NCBI GenBank assembly: GCA_016209985.1
Contig: JACQVB010000123.1
Span: 1-43,777 of the forward strand
From: Gemmatimonadota bacterium
GTDB lineage: Bacteria > Gemmatimonadota > Gemmatimonadetes > Gemmatimonadales > GWC2-71-9
Direction of reading: 5' to 3'
DNA length: 43,777 nt
A program made the position numbers and the translations under genes. Shown piece after piece: positions 7,303-14,857 of the stretch. The notes beneath the pieces are model-generated. The model was not told where the DNA came from and ran no database searches. It saw only the letters and a list, made by a program, of their open reading frames with translations. Position 1 is the first letter of the stretch, and each line of letters starts with the position of its first letter.

Positions 7303-9525
7303 GTGTCCTCCCTTGATCCGATCCTTCGTCCCCGCTCCGTCGCCGTAGTCGGCGCTTCCCGCCAGCCCAATACCATCGGTTGGCAAATTCTCGACAATCT
7401 GCTGAAGCACGGGTTCACCGGGCCGGTGTATCCGGTCAACCCGAAGGCCGCCGCGATCCATTCGATCCCGGCGTTTCCCTCAGTACGCGATCTTCCCGTA
7501 CCGGTGGACCTCGCCGTGATCGTGGTCCCCAAGCAGCTGGTCCAGGGCGTGGCCAACGAATGCGTGGAGCGTGGGGTCCGGGGATTGGTGGTGATCTCGG
7601 CCGGGTTCCGGGAAGTCGGCCCCGCCGGCGAGGAACGGGAGCGCGAGCTGACGGCCCTGGTGCGCGCCAATGGCGTCCGCATGGTGGGCCCCAACTGCCT
7701 CGGCGTGATCAATACCGATCCCGCAATTCAGCTCAATGCCACCTTCGCTCCGTCGATGCCTCCTCCCGGCCCCGTCGCCTTCATCAGCCAGTCGGGTGCG
7801 ATGGGGCTATCGGTGCTGGACTACGCGGAGAGCTTGGGGATCGGCATCTCGATGTTCGTCTCTTCCGGCAACAAGGCCGATGTGAGCGGGAACGACCTGT
7901 TGCAATACTGGAAGGATGTCCCGAACACCAGGGTCATCCTCATGTACCTGGAGAGCTTCGGCAACCCATCCCGCTTCGTGGAGATCGCGCGGACCATTAC
8001 CCCCAAGAAGCCGATCTGCGTGGTCAAGTCGGGACGCACCGGAGCGGGCCAGCGCGCCGCCGCGTCGCATACCGGCGCGCTAGCGGGGAGTGAGCTCGCC
8101 ACCGATGCCATCATCGCGCAGGCCGGCGCGATCCGCGCGGAAACCGTGGAAGAACTCTTCGACTTCGCGATGGGTTTTGCCAACCAGCCGCTCCCTTCCG
8201 GAAATTGCGTCGCGATCGTGACCAATGCCGGCGGGCCCGGGATCATCGTGGCCGACGCCTGCGAGGCGAACGGGCTCGCGGTTGCGGCATTCGATGCCAC
8301 CACCGAGACGAAATTGCGATCACGCTTGCCGGATGAAGCCAGCGTTCGCAACCCCGTGGACCTGATCGCGAGCGCGACCCCTGAGAGTTATGAGGCGGCC
8401 CTGCGAACCTGCTTCGCCGACCCCAACGTCGATGCGGCCATCGCCGCGTTTGTTCCGCCCCTGGGTATTCAGACGAAGGACGTCGCCGAGGCGATCGTGC
8501 GGGTGAACGCGCAGTTTCCCGACAAGCCCCTGCTCGCGGTCCTGATGGGTCGCCAGGGCCTTCCCGCGGGGTTGGCCGAGCTGCACGACGCGCGGGTGCC
8601 GGCCTACATCTTTCCGGAATCGGCGGCTCGAGCCCTGGGCGCGATGTGGAAGCAGCGTCTCGCCTCGAAGCGCCGCGACGGCAAGGTCCCTGTTTTCCGT
8701 ACCGATGACGAGCTGGTGGAGCAGATCATCGAGGCCACGATTGCCGCGGGACGTACCAAGGTGAGCGAGTCCGACGCGCTCCGGCTGCTCACGGCATACG
8801 GGATCCAGACGGTGGGATGGGAGTTCGTCCCGACCGGCGGAACCGCGAGCCTCGCCCCCGTCGCCGGACGGGCCGCGGCGAAGCTCGGGTTCCCGGTCGC
8901 CGTGAAGATCGTGAGTGCGGCTGTCGTCCATAAGACCGACATCGGCGGCGTCGTCCTGGGACTGGGTTCGGAAGCGGAGGTGGCCCGGGCGGTACGGCTG
9001 ATGACGGCCAAGCTCAAGGACACACCCTTCGAAGGCCTGCTGGTCCAGCGGATGGCACCGGCCGGCCGGGAAACGATCATCGGGATGACCCGGCTCGGCA
9101 GGGTCGGATCGCTGATCATGTTCGGCCTGGGCGGCATATACGTGGAAGTGGTGCGCGACGTGGTCCTGCGGTTGGGTCCGCTCCGCGACACCGATGCGGC
9201 TGCGATGGTGCGCGGCGTGAAGACGTATCGCTTGCTTGAAGGCGTACGGGGCGAGCCTCCCCGGGACCTCAACGCGCTCGAAGAAAGCATCCTGCGGGTT
9301 TCACAACTCGCCGAACGGCACCCCCGGATCGCCGAGCTGGACATCAATCCGTTGCTCGCCATGGAGAAGGGAGCGGTGGCGGTGGATGCGCGGGTGACGC
9401 TGAAAAGCGAGGTTACACAAGCCATCGGCGAGAAGCCGTCAGCCATCAGCCGTCAGTCGTCGGTGGTTGCTCCCTCGATCGCGTCCTCAAGAAAACGCCC
9501 ACGGGCCGGCCGTTCTGATGGCTGA
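7303..9525 (+). CDS. Acetate-CoA ligase (ADP-forming), fused alpha and beta subunits
   Basis: Interconverts acyl-CoA + ADP + Pi with the free acid + ATP + CoA, so it can conserve energy when forming acetate or activate acids. The 740 residues are ordered as a CoA-binding Rossmann domain (about 8-105, SVAVVGASRQPNTIGW), two succinyl-CoA-ligase-like domains (about 150-460) with the probable phospho-His 256 in AASHTGALAGS, and a C-terminal ATP-grasp domain (about 490-705, with VHKTDIGGVVLGL and AELDINPLLAM). No GNAT acetyltransferase domain is attached, unlike Pat-type fusions. The start is GTG 7303. The last 30 residues (from about KPSAISRQSSVV) are encoded by a repeat hairpin, so the ancestral stop has probably been replaced. 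Substrate preference cannot be read. Confidence 0.94.
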   Translation: MSSLDPILRPRSVAVVGASRQPNTIGWQILDNLLKHGFTGPVYPVNPKAAAIHSIPAFPSVRDLPVPVDLAVIVVPKQLVQGVANECVERGVRGLVVISAGFREVGPAGEERERELTALVRANGVRMVGPNCLGVINTDPAIQLNATFAPSMPPPGPVAFISQSGAMGLSVLDYAESLGIGISMFVSSGNKADVSGNDLLQYWKDVPNTRVILMYLESFGNPSRFVEIARTITPKKPICVVKSGRTGAGQRAAASHTGALAGSELATDAIIAQAGAIRAETVEELFDFAMGFANQPLPSGNCVAIVTNAGGPGIIVADACEANGLAVAAFDATTETKLRSRLPDEASVRNPVDLIASATPESYEAALRTCFADPNVDAAIAAFVPPLGIQTKDVAEAIVRVNAQFPDKPLLAVLMGRQGLPAGLAELHDARVPAYIFPESAARALGAMWKQRLASKRRDGKVPVFRTDDELVEQIIEATIAAGRTKVSESDALRLLTAYGIQTVGWEFVPTGGTASLAPVAGRAAAKLGFPVAVKIVSAAVVHKTDIGGVVLGLGSEAEVARAVRLMTAKLKDTPFEGLLVQRMAPAGRETIIGMTRLGRVGSLIMFGLGGIYVEVVRDVVLRLGPLRDTDAAAMVRGVKTYRLLEGVRGEPPRDLNALEESILRVSQLAERHPRIAELDINPLLAMEKGAVAVDARVTLKSEVTQAIGEKPSAISRQSSVVAPSIASSRKRPRAGRSDG

Positions 9526-9545
9526 TGGCTAATGGCTGACGGCCT
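9435..9545. repeat. Hairpin with 7-bp unit (GCCRTCA) overlapping the synthetase C-terminus
   Basis: The left arm is GCCGTCA, GCCATCA, GCCGTCA, GTCGTCG (9435-9462). The right arm is TGATGGC, TGATGGC, TAATGGC, TGACGGC (9517-9544). The arms are nearly perfect complements about 55 bases apart. The left arm is translated as the tail of the acetyl-CoA synthetase. The right arm ends 16 bases before the next start codon. Confidence 0.9.
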
Positions 9546-9560
9546 GAGCAGAACTGCCGC

Positions 9561-10475
9561 ATGAAAGTGTTTCTCACCGGCGCGACGGGTTTCATCGGCA
9601 CCGCGTTGGTTCGCTCGCTCGCCGAACGAGGCGACGAGTGCGTGGTGCTCTCGCGCGGCGACCGCAATCCCTGGCCCGAGCTTCGGGTACGGGTAGTGCG
9701 CGGGAATCCGACGAGCGCCGGACCCTGGGAAAAGGAAGTGGACGGCGCGGATGTGGTCATCAACCTGACCGGCGAGCGCATCGTCGACCCTCCTCATCGC
9801 TGGACCGAGGAGCGGAAACGGCGCCTACGGACCAGCCGGATAGATTCGACCCGCAACGTGGCGGCCGCCGTCCGGCTCGCCCGCAAGCCTCCGCAGGTCC
9901 TGCTCAGCGGATCCGCGATCGGATTTTACGGCGCCCGCGGAGATATCATCGCGGACGAATCGACGCCGGCCGGCACCGACTTCCTTGCCCGGCTGGCGGT
10001 GGATTGGGAAGCCGCCGCGCTAGAGGCCGAAACGGCAACGCGCGTGGTACTGCTTCGATCAGGCGTCGTGCTGGGGAAAGGGGACGGCGGGCTATCGCCG
10101 CTGATCACGCTCTTCAAGCTGGGAATCGGCGGTCCCTGGGGCGACGGGCGCCAATGGTGGTCCTGGATCCACCTGGCCGATGAGATCAGACTGATCCGCT
10201 ACGCCATCGATCACCCCCTCAGCGGACCGATCAATCTCACCGCACCCAATCCGGTCACCGTAGACGATTTCGCAGCCGCGATGGGACGCACACTCAATCG
10301 TCCGGCCGCCCTGCACGTGCCGGAATTCGCGCTGCGGCTGGCGCTGGGCGAGGCCGCCGATGCGTTGCTCAATCTTCAACGCGTGGTCCCGAAACGCGCG
10401 CTCGAGACGGGATATCAGTTCCGGTTCGCCACTATTGACAAGGCGCTGGCGGATATCTTCTCGCCTCACTCCTGA
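9561..10475 (+). CDS. TIGR01777 family NAD(P)-binding epimerase-like protein
   Basis: A 304-residue extended-SDR protein of the TIGR01777/YfcH/SDR39U1 group. The N-terminal Rossmann motif is TGATGFIGTALVRSL at residues 7-21. INLTGERI and the family-typical WTEERKRRLRTSRIDSTR follow. SAIGFYG is the active-site strand, with Tyr in the catalytic region. The C-terminal part, from about 235 (NLTAPNPVTVDDFAAAMG), matches the DUF1731 tail ending in GYQFRFATIDKAL. The substrate is unknown for the family, and a link to cell division seen in some bacteria is not proven here. It converges with the Arg-rich gene, overlapping its 3' end by 10 bases. Confidence 0.9.
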   Translation: MKVFLTGATGFIGTALVRSLAERGDECVVLSRGDRNPWPELRVRVVRGNPTSAGPWEKEVDGADVVINLTGERIVDPPHRWTEERKRRLRTSRIDSTRNVAAAVRLARKPPQVLLSGSAIGFYGARGDIIADESTPAGTDFLARLAVDWEAAALEAETATRVVLLRSGVVLGKGDGGLSPLITLFKLGIGGPWGDGRQWWSWIHLADEIRLIRYAIDHPLSGPINLTAPNPVTVDDFAAAMGRTLNRPAALHVPEFALRLALGEAADALLNLQRVVPKRALETGYQFRFATIDKALADIFSPHS

Positions 10476-10723
10476 CCCAGAGCCATCCTCGCGGAACTGC
10501 GCCGATCTGGAATCCGACGCCGTTCCTGCATGCTGCGACGCGTTTCCCCGCTGCGACGCACCGTCACGCGGCGATCACGCCCGCCGCGACGCTCGGTTGC
10601 GACAGCGATGTGGGTACTCCGGCGCTCGCCCCGGCGCCGGTCTATACCGGCGCGACGATCCGATCCACTCCTGCGTTCGTTTCGATCCCGCCGATCGGGA
10701 GGCCTGGCGCCCGGCTCAAGCAT
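10466..10723 (-). CDS. Small Arg-rich DRR-repeat protein, unknown function
   Basis: 85 residues made mostly of spaced arginine doublets in an RRxGxDRR pattern: ERRSGSDRRAGIDRRRGERR, later GRDRRVTVRRSGETRR and ERRRIPDRR. There is no signal peptide or membrane segment. Such a protein could bind nucleic acid or polyphosphate, but no family is recognised. Support for it being real is a good ribosome site (GGAGGGG about 5 bases before ATG 10723) and its position 26 bases downstream of aroF in the same direction, with no other gene in the gap. High-GC DNA easily encodes Arg runs in several frames, and the opposite strand also has an Arg-rich frame, so the call is tentative. Confidence 0.5.
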   Translation of the reverse strand: MLEPGARPPDRRDRNERRSGSDRRAGIDRRRGERRSTHIAVATERRGGRDRRVTVRRSGETRRSMQERRRIPDRRSSARMALGQE

Positions 10724-10749
10724 TGCCCCTCCATTCTGCGTGAGGGCGC

Positions 10750-11781
10750 CTAAGCTATCAGCGCCGCACGCCGCCGCAAGATGACGGTTTCGCGTAAGGC
10801 AGTCACATCGCCCATCAGCGCGCTGAAATTGTCCAGGCTGAGACTCTGGTCGCCATCGCTGCGGGCACGGTCAGGATCGGGATGGACTTCGACCATCAGG
10901 CCATCGGCACCGGCCGCCACCGCCGCCAACGCCAGCGGCAGCACCAGATCGCGCCGGCCAGCGGCGTGCGAAGGATCGACGATCACCGGAAGGTGAGTCT
11001 CCGCCTTGAGCACCGGGATCGCGCCGATGTCCAGCGTGTTTCTGGTGGCTCGCTCGAAGGTGCGAATGCCGCGCTCGCAGAGAATGACCCGGCGGTTGCC
11101 GCAGGACAGCACGTACTCGGCGGCCAGCAGGAAATCCTCGATCGTGGCCGCCATTCCGCGCTTGAGCAGGACCGGTTTCTCCGACTCGCCCACCTCGCTC
11201 AGCAGTGAGAAGTTCTGCATGTTGCGCGCGCCGACCTGCAACACATCGGCGTAGCGGCTCACCAGCCCGACATGGCGGGTATCCATCACCTCGGTCACCA
11301 CCGGCAGCCCGGTGCGCCCGCGCGCCTCGGCCAGTAGCTCGAGCGCCTGGAGGCCCAGTCCGCGGAAGGAGTACGGCGAGGTACGAGGCTTGAAGGCGCC
11401 GCCCCGCAACGCCACCGCACCAGCCTGTTTCACCGCCAATCCGGTTTCCAGCAGCATTTCCCGGCCCTCGACCGAGCAGGGGCCCGCAATGACGGCGAAC
11501 TCCCCATTCCCCACGCTGCCCTCGCCCAGCGGGATCACCGTGGGACCGGCCGCGAACTCGCGGCAGGCAAGCTTGTAGGGCTTCTCTACCGGCATCACGG
11601 TCTCGACGCCAGCCATGGTGACCAGAGCCAAATCCCGCAGCCGATCTTCATCGCCGATGCACCCGATGATGGTGCGGGTCTCGCCCTTGGAGATGTGCGG
11701 CTTGAGACCCATTTCGGTGACCCTCTCGATGACTGTTTGGACGTCTGCTTCTGACGCATCCGAACGAAATACGATGACCAT
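10750..11781 (-). CDS. aroF: 3-deoxy-7-phosphoheptulonate synthase (DAHP synthase, type I-beta)
   Basis: First step of the shikimate pathway: PEP + erythrose 4-phosphate to DAHP, leading to Phe, Tyr and Trp. The 343 residues divide into an N-terminal ferredoxin-like regulatory domain (1 to about 70, starting [21 protein letters not shown]), known in this subclass to mediate Tyr/Phe feedback inhibition, and the TIM-barrel catalytic domain. Motifs are AGPCSVE (99-105), [33 protein letters not shown] and [10 protein letters not shown], all typical of TIGR01361. AGGAGA lies 5 bases before ATG 11781. Upstream lie a terminator hairpin, an aromatic-codon leader peptide and a promoter, so transcription is probably attenuated by charged aromatic tRNA levels in addition to allosteric control. 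Confidence 0.96.
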   Translation of the reverse strand: MVIVFRSDASEADVQTVIERVTEMGLKPHISKGETRTIIGCIGDEDRLRDLALVTMAGVETVMPVEKPYKLACREFAAGPTVIPLGEGSVGNGEFAVIAGPCSVEGREMLLETGLAVKQAGAVALRGGAFKPRTSPYSFRGLGLQALELLAEARGRTGLPVVTEVMDTRHVGLVSRYADVLQVGARNMQNFSLLSEVGESEKPVLLKRGMAATIEDFLLAAEYVLSCGNRRVILCERGIRTFERATRNTLDIGAIPVLKAETHLPVIVDPSHAAGRRDLVLPLALAAVAAGADGLMVEVHPDPDRARSDGDQSLSLDNFSALMGDVTALRETVILRRRAALIA

Positions 11782-11791
11782 GGTCTCTCCT

Positions 11792-11824
11792 GGAAAACGA
11801 AAGGCCCCGCTGGAGGGCGGGGCC
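11792..11824 (-). terminator. Attenuator: intrinsic terminator in the aroF leader
   Basis: Read leftward, GGCCCCGC and GCGGGGCC form an 8-bp GC-only stem (11817-11824 with 11803-11810) around a 6-base loop, followed by TTTCGTTTT. The T-run ends about 10 bases before the aroF start codon, so it can stop transcription before the gene. The 5' arm GGCCCC can alternatively pair with GGGGTC at 11884-11889 inside the leader peptide gene. Confidence 0.85.
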
Positions 11825-11862
11825 GCTGATGAATCGACGCGAGTTGGGACTAGGCTACTGGC

Positions 11863-11940
11863 TCACACCCGCGCGCCACCGGCGACCCCATGGGGGTACC
11901 AGTAAAAAAATCGATACGAAGCGCGCACGGCGTGTGTCAT
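11863..11940 (-). CDS. aroF leader peptide (aromatic amino-acid attenuation)
   Basis: A 25-codon reading frame, too short for routine gene calling: ATG 11940 to TGA 11863. Codons 9-16 read Tyr-Arg-Phe-Phe-Tyr-Trp-Tyr-Pro (11893-11916), so six of eight are the three products of the pathway begun by aroF. The codons at 15-19 also form a small hairpin ACCCC-CAT-GGGGT. A ribosome waiting at the aromatic codons would open that hairpin, and the freed GGGGTC can pair with the 5' arm of the downstream terminator, allowing read-through. This follows the classical trp/phe model. The pairing was found by eye and not folded. The -10 box is only 9 bases upstream, so the peptide is probably translated from a nearly leaderless transcript. 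Confidence 0.85.
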   Translation of the reverse strand: MTHAVRASYRFFYWYPHGVAGGARV

Positions 11941-11949
11941 AGGAATTTC

Positions 11950-11978
11950 AGTATACCCACCCCACCCCGCCGCAACAA
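11950..11978 (-). promoter_or_regulatory. Promoter of the aroF leader transcript
   Basis: On the minus strand TTGTTG (-35, 11973-11978) and TATACT (-10, 11950-11955) are separated by exactly 17 bases. The start point is expected within a few bases of leader ATG 11940. The match is close to a sigma-70-type consensus in otherwise very GC-rich DNA. Confidence 0.72.
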
Positions 11979-12013
11979 GTCCGCCGTCAGTCTTTCCCTG
12001 ACACCACCCAGCC

Positions 12014-12085
12014 GATTACGGATTGCGGAGTTCGGATTGCGGAATTTGAACGACTCTAGTTTTGCAATCCGCATTCCGCACTCGG
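12014..12085. repeat. Hairpin with 7-bp unit (GATTGCG) between tRNA-Thr and aroF
   Basis: The left arm is GATTACG, GATTGCG, GAGTTCG, GATTGCG, GAATTT. The right arm (12062-12085) is the complementary TTGCAATCCGCATTCCGCAC. It lies 24 bases beyond the tRNA-Thr 3' end and could terminate that transcript. It also sits about 35 bases upstream of the aroF promoter. Confidence 0.85.
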
Positions 12086-12108
12086 AGGCGGCGGGGAAAG
12101 GGGAGAAG

Positions 12109-12180
12109 AGCCACCGGTCGGACTTGAACCGACGACCGCTCGATTACGAATCGAGAGCTCTACCACTGAGCTACGGTGGC
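12109..12180 (-). tRNA. tRNA-Thr(CGU)
   Basis: The acceptor arms GCCACCG and CGGTGGC pair, and the D arm (GCTCAGTGGTAGAGC) and the T arm (GTCGG-TTCAAGT-CCGAC) are canonical. The anticodon stem CTCGA/TCGAG encloses the loop TTCGTAA, giving anticodon CGU, which reads ACG threonine codons. The 3' CCA is not encoded. Confidence 0.96.
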
Positions 12181-12568
12181 TGAATTCCTAACCGCGCTTC
12201 CAACTTATCGAAGTACTGCTCCACGCGGTACTCTACCATCGCAGCTCGGTGCCGGCGGCATGGACTTGGGCCGGCGTGCCGAGGCCGGCCGGCTACCGTC
12301 GCCCAGGTGACCGCGGCGCATCGGAAATCTCTCGATGCGCTGTCGGAGGGTCGCTCGCCGGATCCCAAGGGGGGGCGGGCGGTGACGGGGCGGGAGTGTA
12401 CGCGGGGCATTTCGCGAGGGCGGTGCACCCACAGATCACCCAGAACCTAAGCAGAGTTGCACTGATCGTTTGCGTCCGCGAATACCCTTTCTCACAGATT
12501 CTTTCTGGCTACGTCGGGCTGTGAGTTCTCCCGTGAGCCACGACCGCCAAGGCTCAAGCCCTATGTGT
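12181..12568. other. Gene-poor stretch upstream of tRNA-Thr
   Basis: No convincing gene. Short frames on both strands lack recognisable families. One on the minus strand ends in MVEYRVEQYFDKLEARLGI at 12239 but has no good ribosome site and runs into the tRNA. Around 12430-12475 the sequence (ACAGATCACCCAGAACC) resembles the dispersed CCGCAGAT/ATCTGCGT repeat type found near 15951, in degraded form. Confidence 0.4.
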
Positions 12569-13579
12569 CTAACCTGCCCGACACCGTCCCGCTCTTCGGT
12601 AGCTCTCTCTGTACACATGTTCGGCGGCACATCCTCCCAACCAGGGCGACAACTCGTCGGCCGACCGTTGTACCGATAGCCCCTCCCGGTGTAGCGGCCC
12701 GGCGCAATAGTTCTTCCTCGTGGCGGTAGCCGCTGTACCATCCACCTTCCACCAGATGTAGCGGAACGGGAGCCGGCGATAGCGTAGCGTACCATCCACG
12801 ACTTGCGCAGCGCACGCAATCTCCGGCCACGCGGCACCACCACTGGTATACGCGACATAGACCGCGCTTGAATCAGCCAGCGACAATGTTCCCCGACTCC
12901 CGCGCTCGATTGTATCTCTCGCGATCCAGATGGTGAGCTTTTCGAAATCCTCGTCGTCGATGACGGACCAGGAGCCCGGCGAGTACCAGCGATATACCAG
13001 CACGGTTCCACTGCCCCGAGCCAACCGGTGACCACGGAACCGGAACTGTGTCCGGCCGTCGAGGTTCCACGACGTGTCAGACGGCTCGGGCCTCGAATAC
13101 AATCCGGGCTCGACTAGCCTCGCGTGCGGAACAAAGACTGCGTCGCTCGCTTGGCCCGAAGACATCGCCCCGGCCCCCATCAACGCCGCCAGGAAATGAG
13201 CCGCTCCCCACGGGATCCGGCGTTTCGACACTTCCCGCGGCCACGCGGCCGCCCGGAGCTGGAGTGCGGCGCCGCCCACGAGCACACAGCCGACGAATGC
13301 GGCCGTCCCCAAAACAGCCAGCAGCCCGTCGAGAGTGTCATCGTAACGAAACGGCCCGTGCGGGCCCAGGACGGTGCTACCCCAAACGGCACCCGCTGCA
13401 GCACCGAGGAATGCCCATGCGAGTACCGCGCTCGCCTTTCGGCTGCGAAAGTCCGCGCGCCAGGGCTTGAGTGCCAAGACCGCGAGCACCGCGCCGGCGG
13501 CACTCGCCGGCGCCACCAGCGCGAGCAGGAGCAGTAACCCACCGAATGCGACGCTCAGAATCCGAGTGACAGTACTCAC
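12569..13579 (-). CDS. Membrane protein of unknown function
   Basis: 336 residues. The first 145 hold three to four hydrophobic segments: about 7-37, 50-70, 85-108, and a weaker one near 125-140. The rest (145-336) is soluble and probably faces outward. It contains VLVYRWYSPGSWSVIDDEDFEKLTIWIARD and ends with a Cys- and Arg-rich tail (NYCAGPLHREG, GGCAAEHVYRESYRRAGRC). No family is recognised. The start is GTG 13579 with GGGAAAGG just upstream. Neighbours are a decayed LVIVD gene and tRNA-Thr, which offer no clue. Confidence 0.65.
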   Translation of the reverse strand: MSTVTRILSVAFGGLLLLLALVAPASAAGAVLAVLALKPWRADFRSRKASAVLAWAFLGAAAGAVWGSTVLGPHGPFRYDDTLDGLLAVLGTAAFVGCVLVGGAALQLRAAAWPREVSKRRIPWGAAHFLAALMGAGAMSSGQASDAVFVPHARLVEPGLYSRPEPSDTSWNLDGRTQFRFRGHRLARGSGTVLVYRWYSPGSWSVIDDEDFEKLTIWIARDTIERGSRGTLSLADSSAVYVAYTSGGAAWPEIACAAQVVDGTLRYRRLPFRYIWWKVDGTAATATRKNYCAGPLHREGLSVQRSADELSPWLGGCAAEHVYRESYRRAGRCRAG

Positions 13580-13669
13580 AGCCTTCAGCCTTTCCCGGGC
13601 AGACCCTACTTTTCGGAAGACACGCCGGAGGAGCTTGAGGGCCTAGTCCCAATTCTGCGCGCTCGAAAA

Positions 13670-14030
13670 TTCGGCACGCCAAACTTCTCCCCATTCCACC
13701 CGGAAAGCCGATCCATCCGGAACGCCCAGAACCGCGTATTCAAATCACTCAACACGATCAACCCGTCTGCATTCCGCAGGTCCACTTCCATGGCGCCGCT
13801 CATGACGCGTTGCCATGGAGCTGGCCCTCGCCGCTGAAGCCGGTCTGGTGCTCGCATTCGCAGCTGTAGTACCAGCCGAGGGTCTTGGGGCTAGCGGGAT
13901 CACGCACGTCGATCACCTGAAGCCCGTCCTCGTACGCTGCGGCGAAGATGTAGGGCCAGCGGACCTCGTGGTTGTGCGAGAGGTCGTGCCAGTCCGCCAG
14001 CGAATGAGACGAATGGGTTGCGCATGGAGA
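13670..14030 (-). pseudogene. Decayed 3' fragment of an LVIVD-repeat protein gene
   Basis: Two minus-strand frames give consecutive pieces of an LVIVD-type beta-propeller protein. The first, to 13800, reads DLSHNHEVRWPYIFAAAYED then GLQVIDVRDPASPKTLGWYY. The second, from about 13808 in another frame, reads VMSGAMEVDLRNADGLIVLS then DLNTRFWAFRMDRLSGWNG. They join at 13800-13810, where the first frame hits TGA, so a frameshift separates them. The N-terminal propeller blades are absent. LVIVD proteins are secreted and of unclear role. The remnant is non-functional as a full protein. Confidence 0.7.
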
Positions 14031-14193
14031 TAAGTTTCCCCGATTCGGCCCCGGCGCCAGAGGGCTGGTCGCTTTAGGGAGAGTTGGCCGAGCCGCTCCT
14101 GATCGAAGCGAAGGATCGCTCCACGGCTTAAGCCTCGGCCCCACCCGGACACTGTACCTCGCGATGTTCGGTGATAGCTTTGGCAAAGGGGTC

Positions 14194-14808
14194 ATGACCC
14201 ACCGCATCTTCCTCCTCTCGCCCGCCAACTGCTCCGGCCGGCGCGCGTCGTATCTATTGAGGAAAGACGGCGCCTCGGAGCTGGCGCGGCGCCTCAGGTC
14301 CGGCGAGGGTGCCACCATCGGCGAAGTCTTCACCTTCATGAGCGGGCTCTACTTCCGCGGCAAGCTGGCCTACGCCGCCGCGTTCACCAACCCGCCTCCC
14401 TCCTGCCTCGGCGTTCAGGTGATCGTGCCGGGCTCGGGATTGCGGCCGGCAGAGGAGCGCATCGAGATCGACGCCCTGCGAGAAATCGCGCGGGTGCCGG
14501 TGGATCTCGAGGAACAGCGCTACGCGCGACCCCTTCGCCGCGATGCTTCGGCGCTGGCCGGGCAGTTGGGAGAGGGCACCGAGGTAGTGCTGCTGGGAAG
14601 TGTGGCCACGCGAAAATACATCGAGCCCTTGAGCGAGGGACTCGGCGACTGGCTCCGCTTTCCCGAAGAATTCATCGGCCGAGGTGACATGAGCCGCGGG
14701 GGCCTCATGCTCAAGTGCGTCCGCGCGGGCCGTGAGTTGACCTACATCCGCATCGGCGAGCAGGAACTGCGCGGCCGGCGCGCCGTGAAAATCGCCGAGC
14801 TGCCCTAA
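14194..14808 (+). CDS. Conserved protein of unknown function
   Basis: 204 residues from ATG 14194 (MTHRIFLLSPANCSGRRASY), preceded by AAAGGGG; an in-frame ATG 30 bases upstream is also possible. It belongs to a conserved but uncharacterised bacterial family. Its landmarks are LLSPANCSGRRA at the start, GATIGEVFTFMSGLYFRGKL at about 40-60, and EVVLLGSVATRKYIEPL then FPEEFIGRGDMSRGGLMLKC near the end. No signal peptide or membrane segment is seen. It stands alone and converges with the lactonase gene. Confidence 0.82.
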   Translation: MTHRIFLLSPANCSGRRASYLLRKDGASELARRLRSGEGATIGEVFTFMSGLYFRGKLAYAAAFTNPPPSCLGVQVIVPGSGLRPAEERIEIDALREIARVPVDLEEQRYARPLRRDASALAGQLGEGTEVVLLGSVATRKYIEPLSEGLGDWLRFPEEFIGRGDMSRGGLMLKCVRAGRELTYIRIGEQELRGRRAVKIAELP

Positions 14809-14857
14809 TGGGCGTCGCTTCAGGTGACAGTTTAGCCGGCCGCGGCTTTTGCACCAA

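Noticed and set aside
10530-10784. An Arg/Ser-rich plus-strand frame
   Set aside because: Mirror of the Arg-rich minus-strand gene and the aroF end. No ribosome site.
12171-12428. An 85-codon minus-strand frame ending inside tRNA-Thr
   Set aside because: No family and no ribosome site, and it overlaps the tRNA 5' end. Only its last 22 residues look protein-like.
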